Shown here: positions 25,433 to 34,606 of the stretch, piece after piece
Layout: the number at the start of each line of letters is the position of its first letter
Position numbering within the stretch: position 1 is the stretch's first letter
Source of the DNA: Niallia circulans
Lineage (GTDB): Bacteria; Bacillota; Bacilli; Bacillales; Cytobacillaceae
DNA: 64,000 nucleotides
Direction: 5' to 3'
Assembly: GCF_007273535.1 (NCBI RefSeq)
Contig: NZ_RIBP01000004.1
Location: 124,001 to 188,000 of the forward strand
Made by a program: the position numbers and the translations under genes
Notes under the pieces: model-generated
Seen by the model: only the letters and a program-made list of their open reading frames with translations
The model's database searches: none
What the model was told of the DNA's origin: nothing

Positions 25433-25642
25433 TCAATTAACGGAGTGAAAACCTTGCTCTTTTATTTTCTCCAAAACAGATTCCTTCGTAATCTGTTCCT
25501 CATGGTACATAATTTTCACTTCACCGTCTGACACATCAACAAGCGCTCTCTCTATTCCATTCGTATTTAACAATGCTGATTCCAATGTTTCAATTGGTTG
25601 CGCATTTGTCGTCTCCTGTAAATAAACAGTCATTTCCTTCAT
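25433..25642 (-). CDS. small HMA-like domain protein lacking the CxxC metal motif
   Basis: A 69-residue protein with the pattern of a ferredoxin-like heavy-metal-associated domain: MTVYLQETTNAQPIETLESALLN, then GIERALVDVSDGEVKIMYHEEQ and SVLEKIKEQGF. The loop where copper chaperones carry CxxC reads ETTNAQP and has no Cys, so copper binding of the usual kind is unlikely. GGGAG lies nine bases before the ATG. The upstream 63-residue zinc-ribbon-like gene is on the same strand 57 bp away. Function unknown. Confidence 0.6.
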   Translation of the reverse strand: MKEMTVYLQETTNAQPIETLESALLNTNGIERALVDVSDGEVKIMYHEEQITKESVLEKIKEQGFHSVN

Positions 25643-25699
25643 TTTGTAGTACTCCCTTCCATATATTCTTTGTATAGTAAGTAGAGTACCCGTTATGAC

Positions 25700-25891
25700 T
25701 TACAAACATGCCTTCTTTTTTGTTGAAGATATACGGCTTTTGCCATGTTGAATAACCTTGATGCAATTCGCACAACAGCCTAATTCCTCAGAAAATACAT
25801 ACCACTTTTGACAGTTCAGACATTTTTTATGTAGCTCCTCGTTTATGAGCAAATCATATCCATAATATGTTACTACTCGCTCAATCTTCAT
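25700..25891 (-). CDS. small zinc-ribbon-like protein, 63 aa
   Basis: A 63-residue protein with two Cys pairs, CLNC (24-27) and CCANC (39-43), spaced like a small zinc ribbon, followed by a basic tail (KSRISSTKKKACL). GGGAGG lies seven bases before the ATG, a good sign that it is real. I do not recognise a family. It may be cotranscribed with the HMA-like gene downstream. No membrane or signal segment is seen. Confidence 0.6.
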   Translation of the reverse strand: MKIERVVTYYGYDLLINEELHKKCLNCQKWYVFSEELGCCANCIKVIQHGKSRISSTKKKACL

Positions 25892-25973
25892 CTAATTCCT
25901 CCCTTAACAACCCTCATTACATTATGCAAATAGGGTTAGGTGGTGCTTATCCGAAAATAATCGAATAAAAAAA

Positions 25974-26000
25974 GGTGCCCATTTGAATAAAATGGACACC
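25974..26000 (-). terminator. terminator of the 38-aa gene
   Basis: GGTGCCCATTT (25974-25984) pairs with AAATGGACACC (25990-26000) with one mismatch. On the minus strand it is followed by seven U. Confidence 0.8.
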
Positions 26001-26006
26001 CTTTAA

Positions 26007-26123
26007 TTAATGCTGTTTGTTAGGAAGGCTGCTCTCTGGATGGCCTTTTCCTTTATGTTTGTTTTTCTCTTGCTTTTTGGTGTTTTCCTTTAAATTTGCT
26101 ACAAATTCACTTGTATCCTTCAT
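26007..26123 (-). CDS. DUF4023-like very small protein, 38 aa
   Basis: An open frame of 38 residues from the ATG at 26123 to the TAA at 26007, shorter than most gene finders accept. The SD AGAGGAGGTG is near-perfect and a terminator follows the stop. The product begins MKDTSEFVANLKENTKK and ends GHPESSLPNKQH, the pattern I recall for the DUF4023 family of tiny hydrophilic Bacillus proteins. The function is unknown; a spore or stationary-phase role is only a guess. Confidence 0.75.
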   Translation of the reverse strand: MKDTSEFVANLKENTKKQEKNKHKGKGHPESSLPNKQH

Positions 26124-26355
26124 GCTTTACACCTCCTCTAGAATATAAACATTTGTTAATTTTTCCGAATGTGATAAATTAAATTCTATTTCTTCACATT
26201 TCCGTTTATACCAATTTATCCCTAAAAAACTTATATAGGTATAACAAAATAACAAATTACTACGATAAACTACAGAAAACTATCACGAAATAAAAATTGG
26301 TAAAACATGTTTAATCCTTTATCGCACAATATTGTTCGATATATTAAAAATCTTT

Positions 26356-26385
26356 TTGACAAAACATCTGTTTTTTCAGTATTAT
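26356..26385 (+). promoter_or_regulatory. promoter of the peptide transporter gene
   Basis: TTGACA (26356-26361), an 18-bp spacer and TATTAT (26380-26385), 29 bp before the start codon. The rest of 26124-26355 is AT-rich with no feature I can name. Confidence 0.7.
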
Positions 26386-26413
26386 ATTAGAATACTAGAG
26401 GAGGTTCATAATA

Positions 26414-27907
26414 ATGCTAGACTTAAATAAACAGAAAATTGTGGACAGTGTTCCACAAAAGGGTTTTTTTGGTCATCCAAAGGGACTTTTCACTCTGTTT
26501 TTCACAGAGTTCTGGGAGAGATTCTCCTATTACGGGATGAAGGCTATCCTTGTTTACTACATGTACTATGAAGTAACAAAGGGCGGACTTGGCATTCCGG
26601 AAACTACTGCATTTGCCATTACTTCCATTTACGGATCGCTTGTATATATGTCAGGGATCATCGGTGGTTGGTTGGCTGACAGAATTTTTGGTACTTCTAA
26701 AGCAGTATTTTATGGCGGAATTTTCATCATGCTTGGTCATATTGTTTTAGCAGTACCAGGAAGCATCAGCATGTTCTTTGTATCAATGGTGCTTATCGTA
26801 ATTGGTACAGGCTTACTTAAGCCAAACGTATCAAGTATTGTCGGAGATATTTATTCACAGCAGGACAATCGTCGCGATGCTGGCTTCAGTATTTTCTACA
26901 TGGGTATTAACCTTGGCGGATTCCTTTCACCTCTAATTGTCGGTGAAATCGGCATGAACACAAGCTTCCATTTAGGCTTTGGTCTTGCTGCAATCGGGAT
27001 GTTTATCGGACTATTAGTATTCATGTTCACAAAGAAAAAAAATCTTGGTTTAGCAGGGACAATTGTTGCCAATCCGTTATCTGCTACTGAAAAGAAAAAG
27101 GTTTATACAATCATAGGGATTGGCATTGTTATTATTGCCATCATTTTAGCAATTACTATTCCTGCTGGCATTCTTACATTTGACACATTCGCTATTGTGG
27201 TAGGAATTCTTGGCTTCTTGATTCCAGCTATCTACATTACGGTAATGTATCGCAGTCCGAAAACGACATCTGACGAACGCTCCCGTTTGATTGCATATAT
27301 TCCGTTATTCTTAGCATCTGTTATGTTCTGGGCAATTCAGGAGCAAGGTTCAACAATTCTTGCAGGATATGCGGACAAGCGGACACAGCTTGATTTTGCT
27401 GGCATGCACTTGTCACCAACATTATTCCAATCACTGAACCCATTATTTATCATCGTGTTTGCACCAATTATCGGATGGCTATGGGTTAAGCTTGGCAATC
27501 GTCAACCGTCCATACCTAAGAAGTTCTCAATCGGATTGCTGTTTGCAGGTCTTTCCTTCCTAGTAATCCTGCTTCCTGCTTATTTCGGCGGAGCTGGCTC
27601 ACTAGTTAATCCTTTATGGCTTGTACTAAGCTATTTCATCGTTGTTATCGGGGAGCTTTGTTTATCTCCTGTAGGTTTATCTGCAACGACTAAATTAGCA
27701 CCGGCTGCATTCTCTGCACAAACAATGAGCCTATGGTTCTTGTCAAATGCTGCAGCTCAAGGGTTAAATGCACAGATTGTTAAATTCTACTCTGAAAAAA
27801 CAGAAATGATGTACTTCGGTATTATTGGTGGCTGTTCGATCGTATTAGCCATTGTATTGTTCCTTCTAGCACCAGCGATTCAAAACAAGATGAAGGGCAT
27901 TAAATAA
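26414..27907 (+). CDS. dtpT: POT-family di-/tripeptide proton symporter
   Basis: A 497-residue membrane protein of the POT/PTR2 family with about 14 transmembrane helices. The family motif FFTEFWERFSYYGMKAIL (the ExxER proton-coupling motif, about 29-46) is intact, as are GGWLADRIFGTSKAVFYGG and the second PTR signature FSIFYMGINLGGF. It imports di- and tripeptides with protons; the resident PepT would cut tripeptides further. AGAGGAGG precedes the ATG. It is monocistronic between a clear promoter and terminator. Confidence 0.92.
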   Translation: MLDLNKQKIVDSVPQKGFFGHPKGLFTLFFTEFWERFSYYGMKAILVYYMYYEVTKGGLGIPETTAFAITSIYGSLVYMSGIIGGWLADRIFGTSKAVFYGGIFIMLGHIVLAVPGSISMFFVSMVLIVIGTGLLKPNVSSIVGDIYSQQDNRRDAGFSIFYMGINLGGFLSPLIVGEIGMNTSFHLGFGLAAIGMFIGLLVFMFTKKKNLGLAGTIVANPLSATEKKKVYTIIGIGIVIIAIILAITIPAGILTFDTFAIVVGILGFLIPAIYITVMYRSPKTTSDERSRLIAYIPLFLASVMFWAIQEQGSTILAGYADKRTQLDFAGMHLSPTLFQSLNPLFIIVFAPIIGWLWVKLGNRQPSIPKKFSIGLLFAGLSFLVILLPAYFGGAGSLVNPLWLVLSYFIVVIGELCLSPVGLSATTKLAPAAFSAQTMSLWFLSNAAAQGLNAQIVKFYSEKTEMMYFGIIGGCSIVLAIVLFLLAPAIQNKMKGIK

Positions 27908-27921
27908 TAGCCGTAAAAAAA

Positions 27922-27952
27922 GAACTAGATCAATGATCTAGTTCTTTTTTTT
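27922..27952. terminator. bidirectional terminator between dtpT and ade
   Basis: GAACTAGAT and ATCTAGTTC (27922-27944) form the stem, with A7 before and T8 after it. The two flanking genes converge. Confidence 0.9.
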
Positions 27953-27953
27953 G

Positions 27954-29666
27954 CTACTTAACCACCAAAGGAACAACCATTCCTTTATTCACATCAATCA
28001 ATCCGTGATCAGTAATTTTTAATGCTGGGCTGACTGGTAGTGATAATGTGCTTAATGACATAATCGCATTATAATGTTCATAGCCAAGCGTGTGCATTGT
28101 TGCTGTTAAATGTTCTACTTGTTTGGAAATAATCGCTAATGGTTCTTCTGAAAGAATACCGCCAACAGGCAGTGGTACATTTGCAAGGATTTCGCCATCA
28201 AGGACACAGCAAATACCGCCTTGCTGCTGGATTACTGCATTTGCAGCTATCACCATATCCTCCTTATTTTGACCGAGCACAAGGAGATTATGATTATCAT
28301 GGGAATAGGTTGTTGCTACAGCACCTTTTTTGAGAATATCGCCGCCGATTAAGCCTCTTGCACTGTTGCCGTTTTTTCCATATCGTTCAAATGTTGCAAG
28401 AAGTCCGTATGCACTTGTTTCCCATTGCAGCTTTCCTGCTACAACAAGTAAGCTGTCATGCTTTTCTTCTGTAAAGGTAGAGCCGTTTTTCACGTTCATC
28501 GTGCGGCAAGTTACATTGCCGTCTTGTTGCGGAAGATTAACATCAAAATCTGCCTCTTCCAGTTTGCCCATACTAACACTCTCATAGAAGTTATCAGGGA
28601 ATTGGCGGCTGCTTGCTTCCTGTACATAGGAAATTGTCTCATCGTATACTTTTTTACCTTTTTTATACACCTTTTGAATGTGGAAGCTGTCTAGCTCTGA
28701 AACTAACAGAAAATCTGCGAGCTTACCTGGTGCAATTGCTCCTCTGTCATACATTCTCATTCTAGCAGCTGGTGTATAGGTACAAGCATAAATCGCTTTT
28801 TCTGGGGACATTCCCATTGCGATGGCTTTTTTGAGGAGAACATTTAAATGACCTCTGTTTTGCAAGGAATCTGCCATCACATCATCAGTCACAAAACAAA
28901 AATGCTCATCCACTTGATGCTCCAGCAAGTAATTCATCACTTCATTTGTCATAGATTTTTCCTGAATTTCAAGGAACATGCCAATAGCAATACGCTCCTT
29001 CATTCCTTCAACAGTCTGATGCGTATGATCTGAAGTTACGCCTGCAAAGGAAAGCATCTGCAACTCAAGATCAAGCAGCTTCGGAACATGGCCTTCAATT
29101 ATCAGCTCTGGATAGTTCTTTGTTATATATGCTAATATTTGATTTGTTTTTCCGCCTGGCTTGGAAATAACATCATAATAATTCATGATTTCTCCAAGAC
29201 ATTTTATATCCTCTGTTTGCAGCAGTTCCTCAATATCTTCTATTTCTATCGCACCACCAGTTGTTTCCATGCTAGTTGCAGGAACCGAGCTTGGAATAGC
29301 ATAGAACATGTCCAAAGGATAGTTCTTGCTTGCTTTAATCATCTCTTTCACACCTGCTATTCCAAACACGTTTGCCATTTCATGAGGCTCTGGTACAATC
29401 GTTGTTACACCATTCTTCAGCAATCCATAAGAAAAGGTTGCTGGTGTTACCATTGTGCTTTCTATATGAAGATGGATATCAATCAAGCCTGGTACTAAAT
29501 ACATGCCATTTGCATCTATTGTTTCTTCTGCCTCAAAGGTTTCATTACCTTTTAATCCAATATAAAAGAACTTGCCATCCTTAACAGCTGCATTTCCCTT
29601 TGTGAATTGCTTGAAATAGCTGTTGTAAACCATTGCCTCTCTTATTAGCAAATCGACTTTCATCAT
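27954..29666 (-). CDS. ade: adenine deaminase
   Basis: A 570-residue amidohydrolase that converts adenine to hypoxanthine and ammonia. The metal-binding HxH is in LVPGLIDIHLHIEST (about 66). VPEPHEMANVFG (about 92), IEGHVPKLLDLELQ and SDHTHQTVEG give further metal and active-site residues, and the C-terminal adenine-deaminase domain includes ATTYSHDNHNLLVLG. Length and motifs match AdeC of B. subtilis. It is the last gene of a six-gene operon with a nucleoside hydrolase and an ABC importer, nine bases after the ATPase, and so completes an uptake, base-release and deamination route for purines. Confidence 0.93.
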   Translation of the reverse strand: MMKVDLLIREAMVYNSYFKQFTKGNAAVKDGKFFYIGLKGNETFEAEETIDANGMYLVPGLIDIHLHIESTMVTPATFSYGLLKNGVTTIVPEPHEMANVFGIAGVKEMIKASKNYPLDMFYAIPSSVPATSMETTGGAIEIEDIEELLQTEDIKCLGEIMNYYDVISKPGGKTNQILAYITKNYPELIIEGHVPKLLDLELQMLSFAGVTSDHTHQTVEGMKERIAIGMFLEIQEKSMTNEVMNYLLEHQVDEHFCFVTDDVMADSLQNRGHLNVLLKKAIAMGMSPEKAIYACTYTPAARMRMYDRGAIAPGKLADFLLVSELDSFHIQKVYKKGKKVYDETISYVQEASSRQFPDNFYESVSMGKLEEADFDVNLPQQDGNVTCRTMNVKNGSTFTEEKHDSLLVVAGKLQWETSAYGLLATFERYGKNGNSARGLIGGDILKKGAVATTYSHDNHNLLVLGQNKEDMVIAANAVIQQQGGICCVLDGEILANVPLPVGGILSEEPLAIISKQVEHLTATMHTLGYEHYNAIMSLSTLSLPVSPALKITDHGLIDVNKGMVVPLVVK

Positions 29667-29675
29667 TGATCCCTC

Positions 29676-30737
29676 CTATTCTACAAGCACCATTTGATCC
29701 TTTGGAATAATTAAGACCACATCTTGTCCAGCCTGATACGGTGCTATCATTTCCTTATTGACAGTGAAATCACCGATTGGTGTGCTGACAACATATTGGT
29801 AGCTTCTGCCGAGGAATGTTGTTATTTTTATTTTGCCTGGTATTCCGTTCGATGGAAGAACTTGTGTTTCATTCCATTCCGCAAGAATGAAGTCATCTGG
29901 ACGGATAGCTCCTACCTTTTTATTCGGACTCATATGTTCATGCAGATCAAGTGTAAATACACGGCCATTTTTTTGAAGCTCGACTAGCTCCCCTTTATCT
30001 TCTCTGCTCTCAAACTCGATGAAGTTTTTGAAGCCAATGAAATCTGCCACAAATTTTGTTGCAGGATATTTATAGATTGTCGCGGGATTACTTAATTGTT
30101 CAATGACACCTTTATTCATAATCGCAACTTGATCAGAAATAGAGAAGCATTCTTCTTGGTCATGTGAAACATACACTGTTGTTATGCCAAGCTCTTGTTG
30201 AATTCTTCTTATTTCCACACGCATATTGACACGTAAATTAGCATCCAAATTACTCAGTGGTTCATCGAACAACAGAATATCTGGCTCAATTACTAGTGCT
30301 CTTGCGATTGCTACCCGCTGTCTTTGCCCACCTGAAAGCTCTCCAGGAAATCTTTTTCCAAATCCTTCTAGATTAACGATTTCTAACATTCGTGCGACGC
30401 GCTTTTCTATCTCTGCCTTTGAAACTTTACGCAAACGAAGACCGAACGCAATATTATCAGCAACAGTTAAATGTGGAAACAAAGCATAATTCTGAAACAC
30501 AAATCCGAAGTTCCGCTTATTGACCGGAACCTTTGTATAATCCTTATCTCTAAACAAAAACTTGCCATTTGTTGATTGCAGGAAGCCGGCAATCAAACGA
30601 AGTGTTGTTGTTTTACCGCAACCACTTGGACCAAGCAAGGATACAAGCTGCCCCTTTTCTATCTCAAGATTAAAATCCTTAAGGATTTCTTTTTTGTTAT
30701 ATGCTACAGATATGTCTTGTAATGTAAACAAAGCCAT
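29676..30737 (-). CDS. PotA-like ABC importer ATPase
   Basis: A 353-residue ATPase of the spermidine/putrescine (MOI) class with a C-terminal TOBE domain (about 240-350). It has Walker A GPSGCGKTT (about 36-44), Q-loop GFVFQNYALFPH, signature LSGGQRQRVAIA, Walker B ILLFDEPLSNLDA and H-loop YVSHDQEE. It powers the two permeases encoded upstream. The operon also encodes a nucleoside hydrolase and adenine deaminase, so the cargo is more likely a purine compound than a polyamine; this is inference from neighbours. Confidence 0.85.
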   Translation of the reverse strand: MALFTLQDISVAYNKKEILKDFNLEIEKGQLVSLLGPSGCGKTTTLRLIAGFLQSTNGKFLFRDKDYTKVPVNKRNFGFVFQNYALFPHLTVADNIAFGLRLRKVSKAEIEKRVARMLEIVNLEGFGKRFPGELSGGQRQRVAIARALVIEPDILLFDEPLSNLDANLRVNMRVEIRRIQQELGITTVYVSHDQEECFSISDQVAIMNKGVIEQLSNPATIYKYPATKFVADFIGFKNFIEFESREDKGELVELQKNGRVFTLDLHEHMSPNKKVGAIRPDDFILAEWNETQVLPSNGIPGKIKITTFLGRSYQYVVSTPIGDFTVNKEMIAPYQAGQDVVLIIPKDQMVLVE

Positions 30738-30753
30738 CCTTATTCATTCCCTT

Positions 30754-31542
30754 CTATCTTTTTGTAAAGTAGGATAATCCCATCAATCGCTCTACGATAA
30801 ACATAAACAATGCGGTGATAATCATAAGCAATACAGATATTGCCGCGACTGTTGGATCAAAGTAATTCTCAACATACAACAGCATCTGAATTGGGAATGT
30901 GCTCACACCCGGTCCTGTCATGTACACAGAGATATCAACGTTATTGAATGATTCCAAAAAGGCAATCATAACTGCCGCAATGATACCTGACTTAATATTC
31001 GGGATAACAATTGAAAAAAATGTACCGATTCTGCTTGCTCCCAAACTAAGTGCTGCTTCCTCAATAGAGAAGTCAAAATTAGTTAAGCTGGACGAAATGA
31101 CGCGAATGATAAATGGGAGCATAATGACCGTATGGCCGATAAAAAGGGATGTATAAATCGGCAATTCATATGCTACAACAATGTATCTTAAAAACGAAAA
31201 ACCAAGCACAATTCCTGGGATAAGAATTGGTGAAACAAAGATTCCATTAATAATTCCCTTACCTGCAAAATCAAATCTGCTTAATGCATATGCCGCCGGA
31301 ACACCAAGCAACAATGCAAGAATATTCCCTGCGATTGAAACGATGATAGATGTCTTGAAAGTACTCAAGAACATTTCTACTTTAAAAATATTTTCATACC
31401 ATTTAAATGAATACTCTTCTGGAGGGAACTTTAAAATGCTTCCGCCCTCAAAAGAAGTTATTGAAATTATTAGCAATGGCCCAAGTAAAAAAACAAAAAC
31501 AAGGAATGTAAACAGGGCCAATCCTCTATTCTTTTCCTGCAT
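30754..31542 (-). CDS. PotC-like ABC permease
   Basis: A 262-residue permease with six predicted helices and the binding-protein-dependent transport loop EEAALSLGASRIGTFFSIVIPN near 175, which contacts the ATPase. It pairs with the second permease encoded 6 bp upstream to form the importer channel. It belongs to the polyamine/iron class of ABC permeases; cargo as for the rest of the operon. Confidence 0.85.
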   Translation of the reverse strand: MQEKNRGLALFTFLVFVFLLGPLLIISITSFEGGSILKFPPEEYSFKWYENIFKVEMFLSTFKTSIIVSIAGNILALLLGVPAAYALSRFDFAGKGIINGIFVSPILIPGIVLGFSFLRYIVVAYELPIYTSLFIGHTVIMLPFIIRVISSSLTNFDFSIEEAALSLGASRIGTFFSIVIPNIKSGIIAAVMIAFLESFNNVDISVYMTGPGVSTFPIQMLLYVENYFDPTVAAISVLLMIITALFMFIVERLMGLSYFTKR

Positions 31543-31548
31543 ACACCT

Positions 31549-32370
31549 CTACCCCTTCGGATTAAGTTTTTTTGCTGCTCCATTCATAATGGAAATGATT
31601 ATAAAGGTCACAACTATCATGATTGTTGCCACAATAGATGCAAGCTTCCAATCATTTAATGTAATCGCATTTTGATATAAGAACGTGGAAATAACTCTCT
31701 GCTTCCCGCCTAATAATGCTGGTGTCGTGTAGGCTGTAAAGCTGCCGACAAACACTAGAATGCTGCCAATTACAAGCCCAGGTACACATAATGGTACGAC
31801 AATCTTTAAAAAGACACCGAGCTTGGATGCACCAAGACTCTCTGCAGCCTGCAGCAAATCCATTTCGATATTCTCCATTACTCCAACAAGCGTGACGATA
31901 ACTAAAGGAAGAAACAAATGCACCAGACCGATAATGATAGCAGTTGGTGTATAAAGAATCTCAAGCGGCTCGTTGATAAGCCCTGCTCCTAAAAGCAGCT
32001 TATTGAGAACCCCGTTTTTCCCGATAATGATCATCCAGCTAAAAGAGCGCACAACAGGGCTTGTTAACAGCGGAAAAATCGTTAACAGCAGGAATACTGC
32101 TTTTTTTCGGGCTTGAAGCTTAGAAATGTAATAAGAAACCGGAAATCCGATCAGTATACAAATGATCGTCGTCAACAGACTGACACGCAATGTCGTTAAT
32201 AAAATTTTGATGAAATAATCATCTTTAAAGAAATCAACATACCCTTTTATACTAAGTGTTCCATTATCATGAAAGGTTGTCCCAATCATGGATAAGATTG
32301 GAATAACCATAAACACAGTCAAAAACAGCAATCCTGGCAGAAGCAACAGGTATAGATATCTTTTCTTCAT
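31549..32370 (-). CDS. PotB-like ABC permease
   Basis: A 273-residue permease with about six helices. The EAA loop reads LLQAAESLGASKLGVFLKIVVP near 180 and the N-terminus is a typical LLLLPGLLFLTVFMVIPIL signal-anchor helix. It forms a heterodimer with the following PotC-like protein. It lies 23 bp after the nucleoside hydrolase gene in the same operon. Confidence 0.85.
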   Translation of the reverse strand: MKKRYLYLLLLPGLLFLTVFMVIPILSMIGTTFHDNGTLSIKGYVDFFKDDYFIKILLTTLRVSLLTTIICILIGFPVSYYISKLQARKKAVFLLLTIFPLLTSPVVRSFSWMIIIGKNGVLNKLLLGAGLINEPLEILYTPTAIIIGLVHLFLPLVIVTLVGVMENIEMDLLQAAESLGASKLGVFLKIVVPLCVPGLVIGSILVFVGSFTAYTTPALLGGKQRVISTFLYQNAITLNDWKLASIVATIMIVVTFIIISIMNGAAKKLNPKG

Positions 32371-32393
32371 CTCATCACTCCCTGTTTTTTAAT

Positions 32394-33323
32394 TTAAGAA
32401 TTTAAGATTTTAATAAACATTGCAAAAAAAGCTTCTGCATCGACTTCAAGACATACTTCCAAATTAGGCTGCTTGTTTAAACGATTTTGAAAATCACAAA
32501 CGAGCTGGCCATCACATAACTCACTTTTCGTTTCTACATCAACATAATGCTTTTCTGTCACAGCAATTGTATTGTTTAAAGCAATCCCAACCGCTAACGG
32601 GTCGTGCATGGCACATGCATGCACGCCGTAGCGAGAATAATATTTCTCTTGATAGTCTTTTGTGCTTTCTTCTATATAACTTGCAAGCTTTTTATTTGTC
32701 AGCTTGCTGATATGCTCCTTAGTCAGTAACGCCTTTCTTGTGACATCTAATCCAACCTGGACAATGGCCGGAAAACCAGCTTGAAGGACAATTTTTGCCG
32801 CTTCCGGGTCCACATATGCATTAAATTCAGCTGTAGGTGTTATATTGCCGACGCCCTTAACTACACCGCCCATGAAAATTACTTTCTTGACATGCTTCGT
32901 TATTTGAGGACATTTCTTAACCGCTAAAGCTAAATTTGTAAGAGGTCCAGTACAAACAAGTGTGACCTCTCCGGAAAAACTTAAGATAGAGTTAATGATG
33001 AAGTCTGGCGCAAAGCCATCACTAACCCTATTGCTTGCAGGAATATCTCTTAACGCGCCTCCAAGCCCATCCTCTCCATGAATGCGGTGTTCGAAAAACG
33101 GTTCTCGGAAAAGTGGCGTTTCCGCCCCCTTAATAACGGGTATTTCTGTTTCTTCAAGCAAATCAAGAATTTTACATGTATTAACGGTCGCTGCATCTAA
33201 AGAAACATTTCCGTTTACTGTCGTTATTCCTAACAGGTCGAATTTTCTGCTTTTAACGGCAAGAAGGATGCCGATTGCGTCATCTATTCCTGTATCCACA
33301 TCAAGTATTAGCTTTTCAGGCAT
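32394..33323 (-). CDS. inosine/uridine-preferring nucleoside hydrolase
   Basis: A 309-residue IUNH-family enzyme that splits ribonucleosides into base and ribose. The calcium-binding signature LILDVDTGIDDAIGILLA is at the N-terminus. Other motifs are KGAETPLF, HGEDGLGG, VCTGPLTNLALA, IFMGGVV, EFNAYVDPEAA and the C-terminal HDPLAVGIAL. No signal peptide is seen, so it acts on imported nucleosides. It lies between the binding-protein gene and the permeases, a strong hint that the importer carries nucleosides. The terminal product adenine would feed the adenine deaminase of the same operon. Confidence 0.92.
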   Translation of the reverse strand: MPEKLILDVDTGIDDAIGILLAVKSRKFDLLGITTVNGNVSLDAATVNTCKILDLLEETEIPVIKGAETPLFREPFFEHRIHGEDGLGGALRDIPASNRVSDGFAPDFIINSILSFSGEVTLVCTGPLTNLALAVKKCPQITKHVKKVIFMGGVVKGVGNITPTAEFNAYVDPEAAKIVLQAGFPAIVQVGLDVTRKALLTKEHISKLTNKKLASYIEESTKDYQEKYYSRYGVHACAMHDPLAVGIALNNTIAVTEKHYVDVETKSELCDGQLVCDFQNRLNKQPNLEVCLEVDAEAFFAMFIKILNS

Positions 33324-33341
33324 GCTAGATTCCTCCTACTC

Positions 33342-34385
33342 TTATTGGATTAGCTCTCTGTTCCAGCGATCTATCCAACCTTTAAGATTATCGTTAACAA
33401 ATTTCATATCCATCGTATGAAGGCTGTTGATTAAGTCTTCTCCGTATGTTAGTCCTTCTGCTTCTTCATCTGACAATTGAACTTCAACATTAACTGGGGA
33501 ATCAACTTTATTTTTTGCTGATTTCTCTTGAGCCTCTTTACCAAGAATATAGTTTATGAATTTTTCAGACAGTTCCTTTTGATCAGTACCTTTTACAACG
33601 TTCATTGTGTTCATAACTGCATAACCGCCTTCATCAGGTGTGACAAATTCTGCATTTGGAACAGCTTCTTTCAAGTCAGCAAAATACATTTCCATAATCG
33701 GACCAGCTGCTATTTCACCTTGCGCGAACATGTTAACATATTCTGAAGTTTGTCCATATTCCTTCACAACACTTGGCATAATTTCCTTCAAGGAAGTGAA
33801 TGCTGCATTCTCATTAAATGTTTCTTCACCTTTTACCATCGACGCTATATCTACCATCATTGGTCCTGTTGTTGAAGTGATGCTTGGGATTGTGATTTTG
33901 CCTTTCAAATCAGCGCTCCATAAATCCTTCCAAGAAGTGATTTCTATAGGAGACTCATCTGGATTATAGGCAATTCCGAACTGGGCAATAGTATAAGCAG
34001 GTCCATATTCTTCTCCTAGTGGAGCTTTAGCGACATCATAGATTTTATCTACGTTAGGAATATTTTCACGATCAATCGTATCGAATAGGCCATCTTGAAT
34101 GCCTTGCTGTGCATAATAGTCTGAAAGGAAAATAACATCTACATCTGAGTTGCCTTGTTTAATTTTGTTAAGGCGGTCTGCATTATTACCTGTGTCTAAC
34201 ACGATTTCTACGTTGTTTTCCTCTTCAAATGGCTTATATATTTCTTTACGGAAGAAGTCCTCATTGAATCCCCATGTGGAAACAACCAGTTTTTCCTTTC
34301 CTTCACTTTCAGAACCTTCGTTTGAACCACATGCTGCTAATAATAGTAAAGATGATGCTGCAACTGCTTGAATAATTTTCTTCAT
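33342..34385 (-). CDS. PotD-like extracellular solute-binding lipoprotein
   Basis: A 347-residue binding protein of the PotD/spermidine-putrescine class. A lipoprotein signal ends at LLLLAAC (about Cys18), followed by a two-domain fold with LVVSTWGFNEDFFRKEIYKPFEEENN and a C-terminal GKEAQEKSAKNKVDSPVN. The frame extends five codons upstream, but the ATG at 34385 has GGAGGGG six bases away. It is the first gene of the purine-salvage operon. The ligand is inferred to be a purine nucleoside or base, although the family usually binds polyamines. Confidence 0.83.
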   Translation of the reverse strand: MKKIIQAVAASSLLLLAACGSNEGSESEGKEKLVVSTWGFNEDFFRKEIYKPFEEENNVEIVLDTGNNADRLNKIKQGNSDVDVIFLSDYYAQQGIQDGLFDTIDRENIPNVDKIYDVAKAPLGEEYGPAYTIAQFGIAYNPDESPIEITSWKDLWSADLKGKITIPSITSTTGPMMVDIASMVKGEETFNENAAFTSLKEIMPSVVKEYGQTSEYVNMFAQGEIAAGPIMEMYFADLKEAVPNAEFVTPDEGGYAVMNTMNVVKGTDQKELSEKFINYILGKEAQEKSAKNKVDSPVNVEVQLSDEEAEGLTYGEDLINSLHTMDMKFVNDNLKGWIDRWNRELIQ

Positions 34386-34476
34386 TACGAGCCCCTCCAA
34401 TTTTTTATTGTTTATTTTTTTATATAATTGCGGCTTATATTCCCCTTTTTATCCTGCTGGTAAAAGCAGAACAAAA

Positions 34477-34523
34477 AAAGACAATCTTAAATAGAATCAT
34501 TCTTCTACTTAAGATTGTCTTTT
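34477..34523 (-). terminator. strong hairpin in the leader before the PotD-like gene
   Basis: AAAAGACAATCTTAA (34477-34491) pairs with TTAAGATTGTCTTTT (34509-34523). On the minus strand the second arm is followed by U7. It ends the 112-residue gene upstream or, if a promoter lies at 34530-34600, could be the terminator of an attenuated leader for the purine operon. I could not fit the leader to a purine or other riboswitch consensus. Confidence 0.75.
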
Positions 34524-34606
34524 CTTTGATAAACAAAGGGAAAACTATCTTTAGTCTTTATATTTCGGCGTTTCACTCAGATAAATCCAAGCAAAAATCC
34601 AATATT

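Noticed and set aside
34530..34606. Possible purine or other riboswitch before the purine-salvage operon
   Set aside because: I could not align it to a conserved riboswitch core, so it is listed only as a hairpin and a question.
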